Under the pieces are notes generated by a model, which was not told the origin of the DNA, ran no database searches, and saw nothing but the letters and a program-made list of their open reading frames with translations. A stretch of 64,000 nucleotides of DNA from Acidobacteriota bacterium (GTDB taxonomy: Bacteria; Acidobacteriota; Terriglobia; Bryobacterales; Bryobacteraceae). The translations under genes and the position numbers were made by a program. Location of the stretch: the NCBI GenBank assembly GCA_026394055.1, contig JAPKYZ010000024.1, positions 1 to 64,000 of the forward strand, written 5' to 3'. Every line of letters begins with the position of its first letter. Position 1 is the stretch's first letter. This document shows, one piece after another, positions 47,292-56,015 of the stretch.

Positions 47292-48296
47292 ATGCAAGAA
47301 CTATTCGCACTTACCCGCACCCTCATCGACATTGAGTCGATCACGCCCAACGAAACCGCCGTTGGTGATTTTCTCTTCCAACATTTGAGCCCGTTGGCTC
47401 AGCGTTATCAAGGCACGCTGGAACGCATGCCGGTGGAGCCCGGCCGCGACAACATCTACCTGTGGTTTGACCAGCCGGTGGTGACCATGTCGACGCACAT
47501 GGACACCGTGCCGCCCTTCATCCCGTCGCGCGAAGACGATTCCACCATCTGGGGCCGTGGCGCCTGTGATGTGAAGGGCCTGATGTCGGCCATGATCGTC
47601 GCCTGTGAGCGGCTGTTGAAGGCCGGCGAGCGGCGCGTGGCACTGCTGTTTGTCGTGGGTGAAGAGCGCAACAGTGCCGGAGCCTATGCTGCCGCCAAGA
47701 CGCCGCGCGGGTCGAAGTTTTTGATCAATGGCGAGCCCACCGAGAACAAGCTGGCCGTCGGCAGCAAGGGCGCGCTCCGCTTTGAGTTTCACGCCCATGG
47801 CCGCATGGCCCACAGTGCGTATCCAGAGCTGGGCGAATCGGCGATCGACAAGTTGCTGGACGCGTTGGCTCAGGTGCGGCAGATCCCGCTGGAGTCCGAC
47901 GCCTTGATGGGCCCTTCGACGCTGAACATCGGTACCATCTCGGGCGGCCGGGCACCGAACGTCATCCCGGACATCGCCAAGGCGGAGCTGTTCATCCGTC
48001 TGGTGGATGATGGCGAATCCACGCGCCAAAGGATTGCGCAGACGATCACGGGTGTGGAAGTGAAAGAGATTCTCTGCATCGGCGCCGTGCATTTAGGCAC
48101 GCTGCCGGGCTTTGAAACCATGGTGGCGGCCTACACCACCGACATCCCCGCTTTTGGCGGCGCCTGGGGCAAACCTTATTTGATTGGCCCCGGCACCATC
48201 CATGTGGCGCACACCGCGCATGAACACATACCGAAAGACCAACTGGCCGCTGCGGTCGGCATCTACGAAAACCTGTGCCGGCAACTGCTGGCATAA
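47292..48296 (+). CDS. dapE: M20 metallopeptidase, probable succinyl-diaminopimelate desuccinylase
   Basis: 334 aa M20 (ArgE/DapE) deacylase. Zinc motifs are STHMDTVPP, GRGACDVKG, the catalytic Glu in FVVGEERNSAGA and the C-terminal His in VAHTAHEHIPK; the lid domain lies at about 165-265. It stands first in the operon asd-lysC-dapB-dapA-dapD. Because DapD makes succinylated intermediates, a DapE is required, and this gene is the natural candidate. Acetylornithine or acetyl-lysine deacetylase activity cannot be excluded from sequence. Start ATG 47292 is chosen; GTG 47256 is an in-frame alternative. Confidence 0.75.
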   Translation: MQELFALTRTLIDIESITPNETAVGDFLFQHLSPLAQRYQGTLERMPVEPGRDNIYLWFDQPVVTMSTHMDTVPPFIPSREDDSTIWGRGACDVKGLMSAMIVACERLLKAGERRVALLFVVGEERNSAGAYAAAKTPRGSKFLINGEPTENKLAVGSKGALRFEFHAHGRMAHSAYPELGESAIDKLLDALAQVRQIPLESDALMGPSTLNIGTISGGRAPNVIPDIAKAELFIRLVDDGESTRQRIAQTITGVEVKEILCIGAVHLGTLPGFETMVAAYTTDIPAFGGAWGKPYLIGPGTIHVAHTAHEHIPKDQLAAAVGIYENLCRQLLA

Positions 48297-48322
48297 ATCA
48301 GAAAGTCAAAACCAAAACTGTT

Positions 48323-49378
48323 ATGAGTGAACTTCAACGCATCCCCGTTGGCGTGCTGGGGGCCACCGGAATGGTGGGCCAGCACTTCGTCAACTTCCTA
48401 AAGAACCACCCGATCTTTGATCTCACTTGGGTGGGCGCCAGCGACCGTTCCGCCGGCAAGCTGTACCGCGAGGCCACCAGCTGGCGCTTGGATGGCGTGA
48501 TGCCCTCCAAGACGGCCGGCCTGACCGTGCAGGAATGCAAGCCTACGGCCAGTGCGCCGAAGCTGGTCTTTTCTGCCATGGATGCCGGTGTGGCCACTGA
48601 GATTGAGCGCGCCTTTGCCGAAGCCGGGCATACCGTTGTGTCGAACTCCCGCAACCACCGCATGGAAGCCGATGTGCCGCTGCTGGTGCCGGAAGTAAAT
48701 GCTGAGCATTTGGGCATGCTGGCCACGCAGAAGGCCAACCGTGGCTGGAAGGGGCAGATTGTCACCAACCCCAACTGTTCCACCATTGCGTTGACGATGG
48801 CGCTGGGTCCGCTAAAGCAGTTCGGCATCGAGAAGATCATCGTCACCACGATGCAGGCGATCTCGGGCGCGGGCTATCCGGGCGTGCCGTCGATGGACAT
48901 CACGGCGAACGTCGTGCCCTACATCGGCAGCGAAGAAGAAAAGATGGAATCGGAGACGCAGAAGATTCTGGGCGCCTATACCGATGGCAAGTTCACCGAT
49001 CTGGCCGCGGGCGTTTCGGCGCACTGCAATCGCGTACCAGTGGTGGATGGACACATGGTGGCCATCTCGGTGCAGTTGGCCGCGAAGCCCTCGATCGAAG
49101 AAGTCCGAGCGGCCATCGAGAATTTCCGTGGTCTCCCGCAGCAGCGCAATCTGCCGTCGGCACCGGCGCAACCGGTGATCTACATGACCGAGAACGATCG
49201 CCCGCAGCCGCGCCGCGACGTCAATCGCGAGAACGGCATGGCGGTGTTCGTGGGCCGTCTTCGCAAGTGCCCGGTGCTCGATTTCAAGATGATCGCGCTG
49301 GGCCACAACACCATCCGTGGCGCAGCTGGCGCCGCAGTGCTGAATGCGGAGCTGATGCTCAGCGAAGGGCTGCTGTAG
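48323..49378 (+). CDS. asd: Aspartate-semialdehyde dehydrogenase
   Basis: 351 aa. It reduces aspartyl phosphate to aspartate semialdehyde with NADPH, the branch-point to lysine/DAP, threonine and methionine. The N-terminal NADP motif is VGVLGATGMVGQHFV; the active-site Cys is in TNPNCSTIAL and SGAGYPGVPSMDI follows. The sequence type is closer to the archaeal/fungal-type enzyme than to the E. coli one. Start ATG 48323 removes 16 unconserved residues. 26 bp after the dapE-like gene. Confidence 0.95.
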   Translation: MSELQRIPVGVLGATGMVGQHFVNFLKNHPIFDLTWVGASDRSAGKLYREATSWRLDGVMPSKTAGLTVQECKPTASAPKLVFSAMDAGVATEIERAFAEAGHTVVSNSRNHRMEADVPLLVPEVNAEHLGMLATQKANRGWKGQIVTNPNCSTIALTMALGPLKQFGIEKIIVTTMQAISGAGYPGVPSMDITANVVPYIGSEEEKMESETQKILGAYTDGKFTDLAAGVSAHCNRVPVVDGHMVAISVQLAAKPSIEEVRAAIENFRGLPQQRNLPSAPAQPVIYMTENDRPQPRRDVNRENGMAVFVGRLRKCPVLDFKMIALGHNTIRGAAGAAVLNAELMLSEGLL

Positions 49379-49395
49379 CGCCTGCTCAAGGTGGC

Positions 49396-49430
49396 GCAGG
49401 CCTTAGCCTGCAGCGGGACTTCAGCCCCGC
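49396..49430 (+). repeat. Two adjacent hairpins between asd and lysC
   Basis: GCAGGC-CTTA-GCCTGC (49396-49411) is a perfect 6-bp hairpin, followed by GCGGG and CCCGC around an 8-nt loop (49413-49430). They sit inside the operon, 18 bp after the asd stop, and have no T-run. They may reduce readthrough or stabilise the upstream mRNA; a dispersed repeat is another possibility. Confidence 0.5.
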
Positions 49431-49465
49431 CCGCACAATCGCCAACTCAGGAGATCAATAGACAA

Positions 49466-50797
49466 GTGTCCGTAGTCATGAAGTTCGGCGGGTCCTCGGT
49501 TGAATCCGCCACCGCCATCGCGCGCGTCGCCACCATTATCCAGTCGCGGATTCATCGCCATCCGGTGGTGGTGGTCTCCGCCATGGGCAAGACCACCAAT
49601 CGCTTGCTGGCCATGGCCGCAGAGGCCGTCAGCGGCAGCCGTACGCGGGCGCTGGAGCTCTGCGAGCAGCTGAAGCAGTATCACGTCACCGAAGGGGGCG
49701 CGCACCCGGCCATCGACGAACACTTCGCCGAACTCTCCGAGTTGCTGCGCGGCCTAGCCATTCTGGGCGAGTTGACGCCGCGGTCCGTCGATGCCATCTC
49801 GAGCTTTGGTGAGCGCTTGTCCAGCCTGCTGGTGACGGCGAGCTTCCGGCGCTTGGGCCTCGATGCTGTCCACGCCGATTCGCGCGACTACGTCATCACG
49901 GACGGGCGCCACACGCAGGCCGCGCCGCTGTATGAGCCCACGAATCAACGGTTGAAGAATCTCCCGCGCGGCGCGGTGGTGGTCATGGGTGGCTTCATCG
50001 GCGCTACTGAGGATGGCGTCACCACGACGCTGGGCCGTGGGGGCAGTGATTTCTCGGCGTCGATCATTGGTGCCGGCATTGATGCGGAAGAGATTCAGAT
50101 CTGGACTGACGTCGATGGCATGCTCACGTGCGACCCGCGGATCTCGCCGGGCGGTCATCGCGTCAAGCTGATCTCGTTTGCGGAAGCGGCGGAGCTGGCC
50201 TACTTTGGGGCGAAGGTATTGCACCCCTCCACTGTGGTTCCGGCGGTCGAAAAGAACATCCCGGTACTGATCTTGAACTCGCGGCGGCCGGAAGTGGAAG
50301 GCACGCGGATCACGGGTGTTAGCGTCCCGTGCACCAACGTCGTCAAGTCCATCGCCTGCAAGACGGGCATCATCGTGGTCAATGTTCAGTCGACGCGCAT
50401 GCTGATGGCGCATGGCTTTCTGCGCCGCATCTTTGAAGTCTTCGACAAGCACCAGACGTCGGTGGATATGGTTACGACCAGTGAAGTGAGCGTGTCGCTC
50501 ACGATCGACAACCCGGCCAACCTGGCCGCCATTCGAGCGGACCTGGAGCAGTTTGCCGAAGTGGAAGTGGCCGACGGGATGGCCATCGTCAGCCTGGTGG
50601 GCGACAACATCCGCTCCACTCCCGGTGTGGCGCACGGTGTCTTCAAGGCGCTGAACGGCACCAACGTGCGCATGATCTCCCAAGGCGCCTCGAAACGGAA
50701 CATCAGCCTGGTGGTGGAAGAATCCAGCCTCCGGTCAGCGGTAGAATCGCTTCACTCGGAGTTCTTCTCGCAATTGGACCCGGCGGTGTTTGAATGA
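49466..50797 (+). CDS. lysC: Aspartate kinase (lysine-sensitive type)
   Basis: 443 aa. It phosphorylates aspartate, the first step towards DAP/lysine, threonine and methionine. The kinase signature VVMKFGGSSVESA opens the protein; GERLSSLL, TTTLGRGGSDFSASIIGAG and WTDVDGMLTCDPR follow. The C-terminal part holds two ACT domains (about 300-440) for feedback control by amino acids. GTG 49466 is favoured because AGGAG lies 12 nt before it; ATG 49478 is the alternative. Overlaps dapB by 4 bp. Confidence 0.96.
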   Translation: MSVVMKFGGSSVESATAIARVATIIQSRIHRHPVVVVSAMGKTTNRLLAMAAEAVSGSRTRALELCEQLKQYHVTEGGAHPAIDEHFAELSELLRGLAILGELTPRSVDAISSFGERLSSLLVTASFRRLGLDAVHADSRDYVITDGRHTQAAPLYEPTNQRLKNLPRGAVVVMGGFIGATEDGVTTTLGRGGSDFSASIIGAGIDAEEIQIWTDVDGMLTCDPRISPGGHRVKLISFAEAAELAYFGAKVLHPSTVVPAVEKNIPVLILNSRRPEVEGTRITGVSVPCTNVVKSIACKTGIIVVNVQSTRMLMAHGFLRRIFEVFDKHQTSVDMVTTSEVSVSLTIDNPANLAAIRADLEQFAEVEVADGMAIVSLVGDNIRSTPGVAHGVFKALNGTNVRMISQGASKRNISLVVEESSLRSAVESLHSEFFSQLDPAVFE

Positions 50798-51456
50798 CCC
50801 AAATCGCATTAGTCGGCTACGGCAGGATGGGGCGCATGATCCATGAGCTCGCGCCCGAATGTGGCTGCGACGTGGTGGCCACTTTCGATGCGACGCCCGA
50901 TGTTTTGCCGCCATGTGATGCCGTCATCGAGTTCTCGACGCCGGAAACTGCGCTCACCAACATCCGCCGCTTTGCGGAACTGAAGGTGAACGCCGTCATC
51001 GGCACCACGGGCTGGCTGGAGCATCTTCCGGAAGCGCGGGCAGCCGTCGAAGCCGCGGGTACGGGGCTGATCTATGGCGCCAACTTCTCGGTGGGTGTCG
51101 CATTGTTCTCAAAGATCGTCGAAGACGCCGCGCGCCTGCTGGCCGATGAGCACGACTACGAAGCCTGGGCCTGGGAGATGCACCATTCGGCCAAGAAGGA
51201 CGCGCCCTCCGGGACGCTGTTGAAGTTGCTGGGTGACATGAAGCGCGGCGGGTATCAGGCGCACGTCGATGTCAGTTCCTCGCGTGCGGGCAAGGTGCCC
51301 GGGACGCACGAGATTGGGTTTGATTCCGCCGCCGACACCATCACGTTGCGGCATACGGCGCGGAGCCGCGAAGGGTTTGCGCGCGGGGCCCTGCGAGCCG
51401 CGCAATGGATTGCGGGCAAGCAGGGAATGTATGAGTTCAGGGAGATCTTGAAATGA
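50794..51456 (+). CDS. dapB: 4-hydroxy-tetrahydrodipicolinate reductase
   Basis: 220 aa, shorter than the usual 240-270 aa. It reduces the DapA product with NAD(P)H. The N-terminal IALVGYGRMGRMI dinucleotide motif, GTTGW and the signature MHHSAKKDAPSGTLLKL (catalytic His and Lys) are present. The shortening lies in the N-terminal nucleotide-binding domain between strands 2 and 3. Overlaps lysC and dapA by 4 bp each. Confidence 0.95.
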   Translation: MTQIALVGYGRMGRMIHELAPECGCDVVATFDATPDVLPPCDAVIEFSTPETALTNIRRFAELKVNAVIGTTGWLEHLPEARAAVEAAGTGLIYGANFSVGVALFSKIVEDAARLLADEHDYEAWAWEMHHSAKKDAPSGTLLKLLGDMKRGGYQAHVDVSSSRAGKVPGTHEIGFDSAADTITLRHTARSREGFARGALRAAQWIAGKQGMYEFREILK

Positions 51457-52355
51457 AATTCACTGGCTGCGGTACCGCGCTGGTTACTCCGTTCCACCAG
51501 GACGGCTCGCTTGACGGCGGCACGCTGCGGCGTCTGGTCCAGCGGCAGATTGAGGCGGGGATCGATTTCTTGGTCCCCTGCGGCACCACCGGCGAATCAC
51601 CAACGTTGACGCGGGAAGAGCATCTCCGCGTCGTGGGTATCACCGTCGAAGAAGCTGCTGGCAAGACGCCGGTGCTGGCCGGTTGCGGCGGCTACAACAC
51701 GGCCGAAGTGATCGAACTGGGTCATCAGTTGAAGGCGCTGGGCGTCGACGGCCTGCTTTCCGTGACGCCCTACTACAACAAGCCCACGCAGGAAGGGCTC
51801 TATCAGCACTACGCCGCGCTGGCGGCGGAAGTTGATCTGCCGATCATCGTCTACAGCGTCCAGGGCCGCACGGGCGTCAACGTGGAGCCAGCGACGCTGA
51901 AGCGTCTGGCCGCCATCGACAACATCGTGGGCGTCAAGGAAGCCTCCGGCAACATGGCGCAGATGGCTCGGGTGATCCATGAAGTGCCGGCCGACTTTGC
52001 GGTGCTTTCCGGTGATGACTCCATCACCATTCCGCTGATGGCGTTGGGTGGCAAGGGCATCATCAGTGTCGCCTCCAACGAAATCCCGGCCGAGATGACC
52101 GCCATTGCGCAAGCCTGTGCGCGGAGCGATTTCGAGGCGGCGCGTCGCCTGCAGCGGGTCTACCTGCCGCTGATGGAAGTGAACTTTGTCGAATCAAACC
52201 CCATCCCGGTGAAGGCCGCGATGGCGGAGATGGGCCTTCTCGAAGCCGTGTGGCGCCTGCCGTTGTGCCCGCCATCGGAATCGAGCTTGGCCAAGATCAA
52301 GACCGTACTGAAAGAGACCGGACTGCTTGCAAACACTCATCGAATCACTGTTTGA
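51453..52355 (+). CDS. dapA: 4-hydroxy-tetrahydrodipicolinate synthase
   Basis: 300 aa TIM-barrel enzyme condensing pyruvate with aspartate semialdehyde. Signature GTTGESPTL (about residues 46-54), the Tyr in PYYNKPTQEGLYQHY and the Schiff-base Lys in VGVKEASGN (about residue 163) are visible. Full length. Overlaps dapB (4 bp) and dapD (29 bp). Confidence 0.97.
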   Translation: MKFTGCGTALVTPFHQDGSLDGGTLRRLVQRQIEAGIDFLVPCGTTGESPTLTREEHLRVVGITVEEAAGKTPVLAGCGGYNTAEVIELGHQLKALGVDGLLSVTPYYNKPTQEGLYQHYAALAAEVDLPIIVYSVQGRTGVNVEPATLKRLAAIDNIVGVKEASGNMAQMARVIHEVPADFAVLSGDDSITIPLMALGGKGIISVASNEIPAEMTAIAQACARSDFEAARRLQRVYLPLMEVNFVESNPIPVKAAMAEMGLLEAVWRLPLCPPSESSLAKIKTVLKETGLLANTHRITV

Positions 52356-53160
52356 GCGCCAGGCGCCCTTTACGGACGCAGACTGGAAGCTGTTTCAAGA
52401 TTTCAAGGCGGCGCTCAACGCCGGCACCATCCGCTCAGCGGAGCCCGATGCTGCGACGGCCACGGGTTGGCGCGTCAACGCTTGGGTGAAAAAGGGCATT
52501 CTGTGCGGCTTCCGCCTCGGCGCCATTGTCGACATGTCGGTGGACCCGCAGCGCCAACCGTTCTTCGACAAGGCCACTTACCCTGTGCGCCCCATGTCGG
52601 CCAGTGACGGCGTGCGCATTGTCCCCGGCGGATCCTCGATTCGCGACGGCTGCTTCGTCGGCCGTGGCGTCACCTGCATGCCGCCCATGTACATCAACGT
52701 CGGCGCTTATGTGGGTGCGGGCACGATGGTGGATTCGCATGCCCTGATCGGCAGCTGTGCCCAGATCGGCGACCGCTGCCACATCTCCGCTGCCGCACAG
52801 ATCGGCGGCGTGCTGGAGCCCGTTGGGGCTTTGCCGGTGATCATTGAAGACGACGTGCTCGTCGGCGGCAACACCGGCGTCTACGAAGGCACCGTGGTGA
52901 AGAAGCGCGCGGTGCTGGGCACGGGCGTGATTCTCAACCGCTCCACTCCGGTGTACGACCTGGTGCGGGAAAAGGTCTACACGGCCACCGACGATGAGCC
53001 GCTAATCATTCCGGAAGAAGCCGTCGTCGTTGCCGGAGCCCGCAACGTCACCAAGGGCATCGGCAAGGAGTGGGGCATTTCGGTCTACACGCCGGTGATC
53101 GTCAAGTACCGCGACTCGAAGACCGACGCCAAGACTGTGCTCGAAGACCTGCTGCGGTAG
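52327..53160 (+). CDS. dapD: 2,3,4,5-tetrahydropyridine-2,6-dicarboxylate N-succinyltransferase
   Basis: 277 aa left-handed beta-helix enzyme of the succinylase branch of DAP synthesis. Hexapeptide-repeat blocks such as VGAYVGAGTMVDSHALIGSC and IGGVLEPVGALPVIIEDDV are characteristic. The start is TTG 52327 inside dapA, preceded by GAAAGAGA; there is no ATG before residue 69, and LIESLFERQAPF matches the family N-terminus. It shows that the organism uses succinylated intermediates; the aminotransferase (dapC/argD) and dapF are not in the window. Confidence 0.95.
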   Translation: MQTLIESLFERQAPFTDADWKLFQDFKAALNAGTIRSAEPDAATATGWRVNAWVKKGILCGFRLGAIVDMSVDPQRQPFFDKATYPVRPMSASDGVRIVPGGSSIRDGCFVGRGVTCMPPMYINVGAYVGAGTMVDSHALIGSCAQIGDRCHISAAAQIGGVLEPVGALPVIIEDDVLVGGNTGVYEGTVVKKRAVLGTGVILNRSTPVYDLVREKVYTATDDEPLIIPEEAVVVAGARNVTKGIGKEWGISVYTPVIVKYRDSKTDAKTVLEDLLR

Positions 53161-53191
53161 CCCCTGGCGACATTTGTGTATCATCCAGGCT

Positions 53192-54181
53192 ATGTACTGG
53201 ATGATCACCAATCGCAAGCTGACGGAGAAGCTGGAGCCGACTCCGTTCCTGGGTCCGTTGAGCTATTTCATCTCGGATGGCAAGGGGCCCCTCGACCAGG
53301 TCTCCAGCTGGAATCTGGTGGACAAGAAAGTGTTCATCGACCTGCTGAAGCGGGAGACCTCGCGCTTTCCCTTGATCCTGGACCCGGAAGACAGCGACCA
53401 GCAAAAGCATCTGGGCGTCTTCATTCACGGCTTCAACAACTCCTGGGGCGATGCCGCGAAGCGCTACCAGGGCATCACGGACACCATCTACAAGGACAAG
53501 GGCCTCTGCATCCTGTTCAGTTGGCCTTCGGACGGCACGGCGTTAGGCTACTATCCGGATCGCATCGACGCCCGCAACTCCTCCGATGGTGTCGCCCAGG
53601 TCTTCAGTGATCTCTATGACTGGATGGTGACCAAGCAGGCCGACGCCGTGGCGGACCCCAAGAAATCCTGCCGTGCCAAGATCTCGGTGATCGCGCACAG
53701 CATGGGCAACTTCGTATTGCAAAAGGGCCTCAAGACTCTCTGGAGCCGCAAGAATCAGCCGCTGCTGGCCAGCCTGATCAACCAGCTGATCATGGTGGCG
53801 GCCGATGTCGACGCCGACCTGTTCAAGTCCGGCGAGAACATCGATAAGAGCGACGGCGACGCCATCGCCAACCTTACGTACCGCATCACCGCGCTCTACA
53901 CCGGTCGCGACACAACGCTGGGCGTTTCGGCCGGCCTCAAACACTTCGGCGAACGCCGCCTGGGCCGCAGCGGCCTCAGCCGCACTTCGCCCATTCCATC
54001 GAACGTCTGGGACATCGACGTGACGGACTTGATCGACCCCGACCTGAAGCGCGTACACTCCGCTTGCTTTGATGAGCCCAAGACCATCAAAGTGATGCAG
54101 GAGCTACTCAACGGCACGGACCGGGGCTTGATCGAACGCGAGATCGCCAAGATGAAGCCGGCACCGGCGGTGGTGGGGTAG
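53192..54181 (+). CDS. DUF900-type alpha/beta-hydrolase
   Basis: 329 aa. VFIHGFNNSWGDAAKRYQG, ILFSWPSDGTALGYYPDR and the nucleophile Ser in ISVIAHSMGNFVLQKG match the DUF900 alpha/beta-hydrolases; LIMVAADVDAD may supply the acidic residue. No signal peptide is seen, so it is probably cytoplasmic. The function is unknown. Start ATG 53192 has TATCAT 7 nt upstream; it is probably a separate unit from the dap operon. Confidence 0.82.
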   Translation: MYWMITNRKLTEKLEPTPFLGPLSYFISDGKGPLDQVSSWNLVDKKVFIDLLKRETSRFPLILDPEDSDQQKHLGVFIHGFNNSWGDAAKRYQGITDTIYKDKGLCILFSWPSDGTALGYYPDRIDARNSSDGVAQVFSDLYDWMVTKQADAVADPKKSCRAKISVIAHSMGNFVLQKGLKTLWSRKNQPLLASLINQLIMVAADVDADLFKSGENIDKSDGDAIANLTYRITALYTGRDTTLGVSAGLKHFGERRLGRSGLSRTSPIPSNVWDIDVTDLIDPDLKRVHSACFDEPKTIKVMQELLNGTDRGLIEREIAKMKPAPAVVG

Positions 54182-54186
54182 CGGCT

Positions 54187-54615
54187 CTAGCCCGGTTGAA
54201 CCGCAATGGCCGCGATGCGGCCGCCAAACCGGGTGAAGTGAGCCAGATTCCAGGTATAGAGGCGTGAAGCGCCCCATTGAACCGCACACCGAGCGATCAA
54301 GGCGTCGTAGATCGCACCGCCCATGATTCCGGCCCCGGCCATCTGGTCAACCACAGCAACGTAGTCTGCCTCCGCCAACGAGACGAGCCGTAGCTGTTCC
54401 TGAAATCCCGCGACAATCTGCCGAGCCTCAGTGGGCTTCACCCGCAGCTTCGGCGGGAGTGACGTGATCGTGGCGTAGAACTCCGCCAGACAATGCAGGG
54501 CGGTTGCGTGTTGCTGGGGCTTCCCGGCGTTAATCAACTTGGCGCTGGCCGCGTGGCGCGGGTCGTCTTCCCACACCGCCGCCAGCAGCACCGAAGTATC
54601 AAAAAACGTGATCAC
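54187..54615 (-). CDS. PIN-domain toxin (VapC-like)
   Basis: 142 aa. PIN acidic residues: Asp in ITFFDTSVLLAAV, Glu in CLAEFYATIT, Asp in IYDALIARCA. It is probably an RNA-cleaving toxin. It overlaps the AbrB-type antitoxin by 4 bp (ATGA) and ends 5 bp from the convergent DUF900 gene. Confidence 0.87.
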   Translation of the reverse strand: MITFFDTSVLLAAVWEDDPRHAASAKLINAGKPQQHATALHCLAEFYATITSLPPKLRVKPTEARQIVAGFQEQLRLVSLAEADYVAVVDQMAGAGIMGGAIYDALIARCAVQWGASRLYTWNLAHFTRFGGRIAAIAVQPG

Positions 54616-54878
54616 TTCGCGGTCCGCTGCCCGTAGTCACGCACGCGCTCCAGCGCCAACTGCAACTCTGCGGGATCAATGGCGCGTCCCGTTTTGGGCT
54701 TTACCCACAGTTTGCCCTTACGGACCAAGCCATCCGCGGAGGGTTTGGCACGGAGACGGAGCTCTCGGCCCTCGACGATCAAGTCCACTTCGTCGCCGCC
54801 CGTCAGTTCCAAAGCTTGGCGCATAGCCTTGGGGATCACAATACGCCCCGCTTGATCGATCTGTACCGTGGTGGCCAT
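54612..54878 (-). CDS. AbrB/MazE-type antitoxin
   Basis: 88 aa. The N-terminal swapped-hairpin DNA-binding domain ATTVQIDQAGRIVIPKAMRQA is typical of SpoVT-AbrB antitoxins; the C-terminal part would neutralise the PIN toxin encoded next. No Shine-Dalgarno precedes the ATG; a TACCAT box lies 5 nt upstream within an operator-like inverted repeat. Confidence 0.88.
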   Translation of the reverse strand: MATTVQIDQAGRIVIPKAMRQALELTGGDEVDLIVEGRELRLRAKPSADGLVRKGKLWVKPKTGRAIDPAELQLALERVRDYGQRTAK

Positions 54879-54881
54879 AAG

Positions 54882-54905
54882 AAATGGTAAATCTCACTAC
54901 CATTT
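54882..54905 (-). promoter_or_regulatory. Operator/promoter of the AbrB-PIN module
   Basis: Perfect 8-bp inverted repeat AAATGGTA (54882-54889) and TACCATTT (54898-54905) with an 8-nt centre, directly before ATG 54878. The minus-strand TACCAT half could be the -10 box, so antitoxin binding would block the promoter. Confidence 0.6.
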
Positions 54906-54935
54906 TGCCATGCCTGCAAACCGGCGGGGTACCGC

Positions 54936-56000
54936 CTACTGCCGCAAGTAGACCTTCAAATTCGCCGTCGGTCCGCCAATGCAGGCGATGTCGGCCTTGC
55001 CGTCGCCATTCAAGTCCCCCACTTCGCAGGAGTTCGCCTTCAGACCTTCGTCGAGCACGCTCTTGGTCCAGGTTCCTTTGGTGCGGGTGTAGAGGTTGAC
55101 GCCGCCTTTGGGGCCGCGGTGCCCGGCCACGACGACGCCGTCGGCCACGATCTGGATGGTGTGCCCTTGGTCCAGCGTGGTGTCGATCACCTGACGTTGC
55201 CCCTTCTCGTAGATCACCACCTGCCCGCCGTGCCACGGCTCAATCGCGGCCAGATAGCCTTTGCCTTGGGCGATATCGCTGGACCCGGATTTGGGCCATG
55301 CCGCCGGATCGCCCTTTGATACCTCGGTGCGCTTCCACGTGCCGCCGCCCAATTCATAGCGGTGGATGCCCAAGAAGCTGGCGGTCAAGAGGGCGTCATG
55401 CTTGCCGGACTTGATGACGTGGATGCCGTGGACCACGCCTTCGTTCTGCTCGCCAATCAGTTCGCGCTTCCACTCACCGGGCCGGTAGTAGACCAGCGGC
55501 ACATGGGCGCGGAAGTCCGGCGCATCGGCTCCGAAGCCCGCCAGCGGCGCATTGATCGCCACCTTCTTGCCGGACCCATCGATGTCCGCCCACCGGATCC
55601 GGTGCGACGTGGTCAGCTTGTCAATCTCGGTCTGTTGCCACAGCCCGCGCGGGTCGCCCTGGTGTTTCAGCACGCTGACGCCGCCAATCGAGTTCTTGGG
55701 CAGATTGTCGAACAAGGACGCCATCACGATCTCCGGGATGCCGTCGCCATCGGTGTCATGCGCCGCGCAGTTGATCATGCGCTTCTGCCCGCCCACAATC
55801 ACGTGGCGTGGCCACGGGCCGCCGGCCTTGCCGGGGTTCTCATACCAGAGCAGCTCATCGAGACCGCTGGCGAGAGCAATCAGGTCCGGCTGGCCGTCTT
55901 TGTTCAGGTCGGCGATCACCACCTGGTAGCCGCCCTTTAGACCATCGGCAATCGTTTGGGCGGAAAAATCGGCCGCCAGTAGCAGAATCGGTAACAGCAT
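54936..56000 (-). CDS. Secreted FG-GAP/VCBS-repeat beta-propeller protein
   Basis: 354 aa with a short signal peptide (LLPILLLAADFSAQ). Calcium-binding-type FG-GAP motifs are spaced along the chain: DLNKDGQPDL, DTDGDGIPEI, DIDGSGKK and DLNGDGKADI, marking the blades of an integrin-like propeller. It is a likely extracellular or periplasmic binding protein; the ligand is unknown. ATG 56000 is chosen for the signal peptide; the longer frame runs into the divergent gene. Starts are 15 bp apart. Confidence 0.85.
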   Translation of the reverse strand: MLLPILLLAADFSAQTIADGLKGGYQVVIADLNKDGQPDLIALASGLDELLWYENPGKAGGPWPRHVIVGGQKRMINCAAHDTDGDGIPEIVMASLFDNLPKNSIGGVSVLKHQGDPRGLWQQTEIDKLTTSHRIRWADIDGSGKKVAINAPLAGFGADAPDFRAHVPLVYYRPGEWKRELIGEQNEGVVHGIHVIKSGKHDALLTASFLGIHRYELGGGTWKRTEVSKGDPAAWPKSGSSDIAQGKGYLAAIEPWHGGQVVIYEKGQRQVIDTTLDQGHTIQIVADGVVVAGHRGPKGGVNLYTRTKGTWTKSVLDEGLKANSCEVGDLNGDGKADIACIGGPTANLKVYLRQ

Positions 56001-56003
56001 CCT

Positions 56004-56009
56004 TACAAT
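56004..56009 (+). promoter_or_regulatory. -10 box for the TolB-like gene
   Basis: TACAAT located 6 nt before ATG 56016; it lies between two divergent start codons only 15 bp apart. Confidence 0.45.
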
Positions 56010-56015
56010 AAGACC

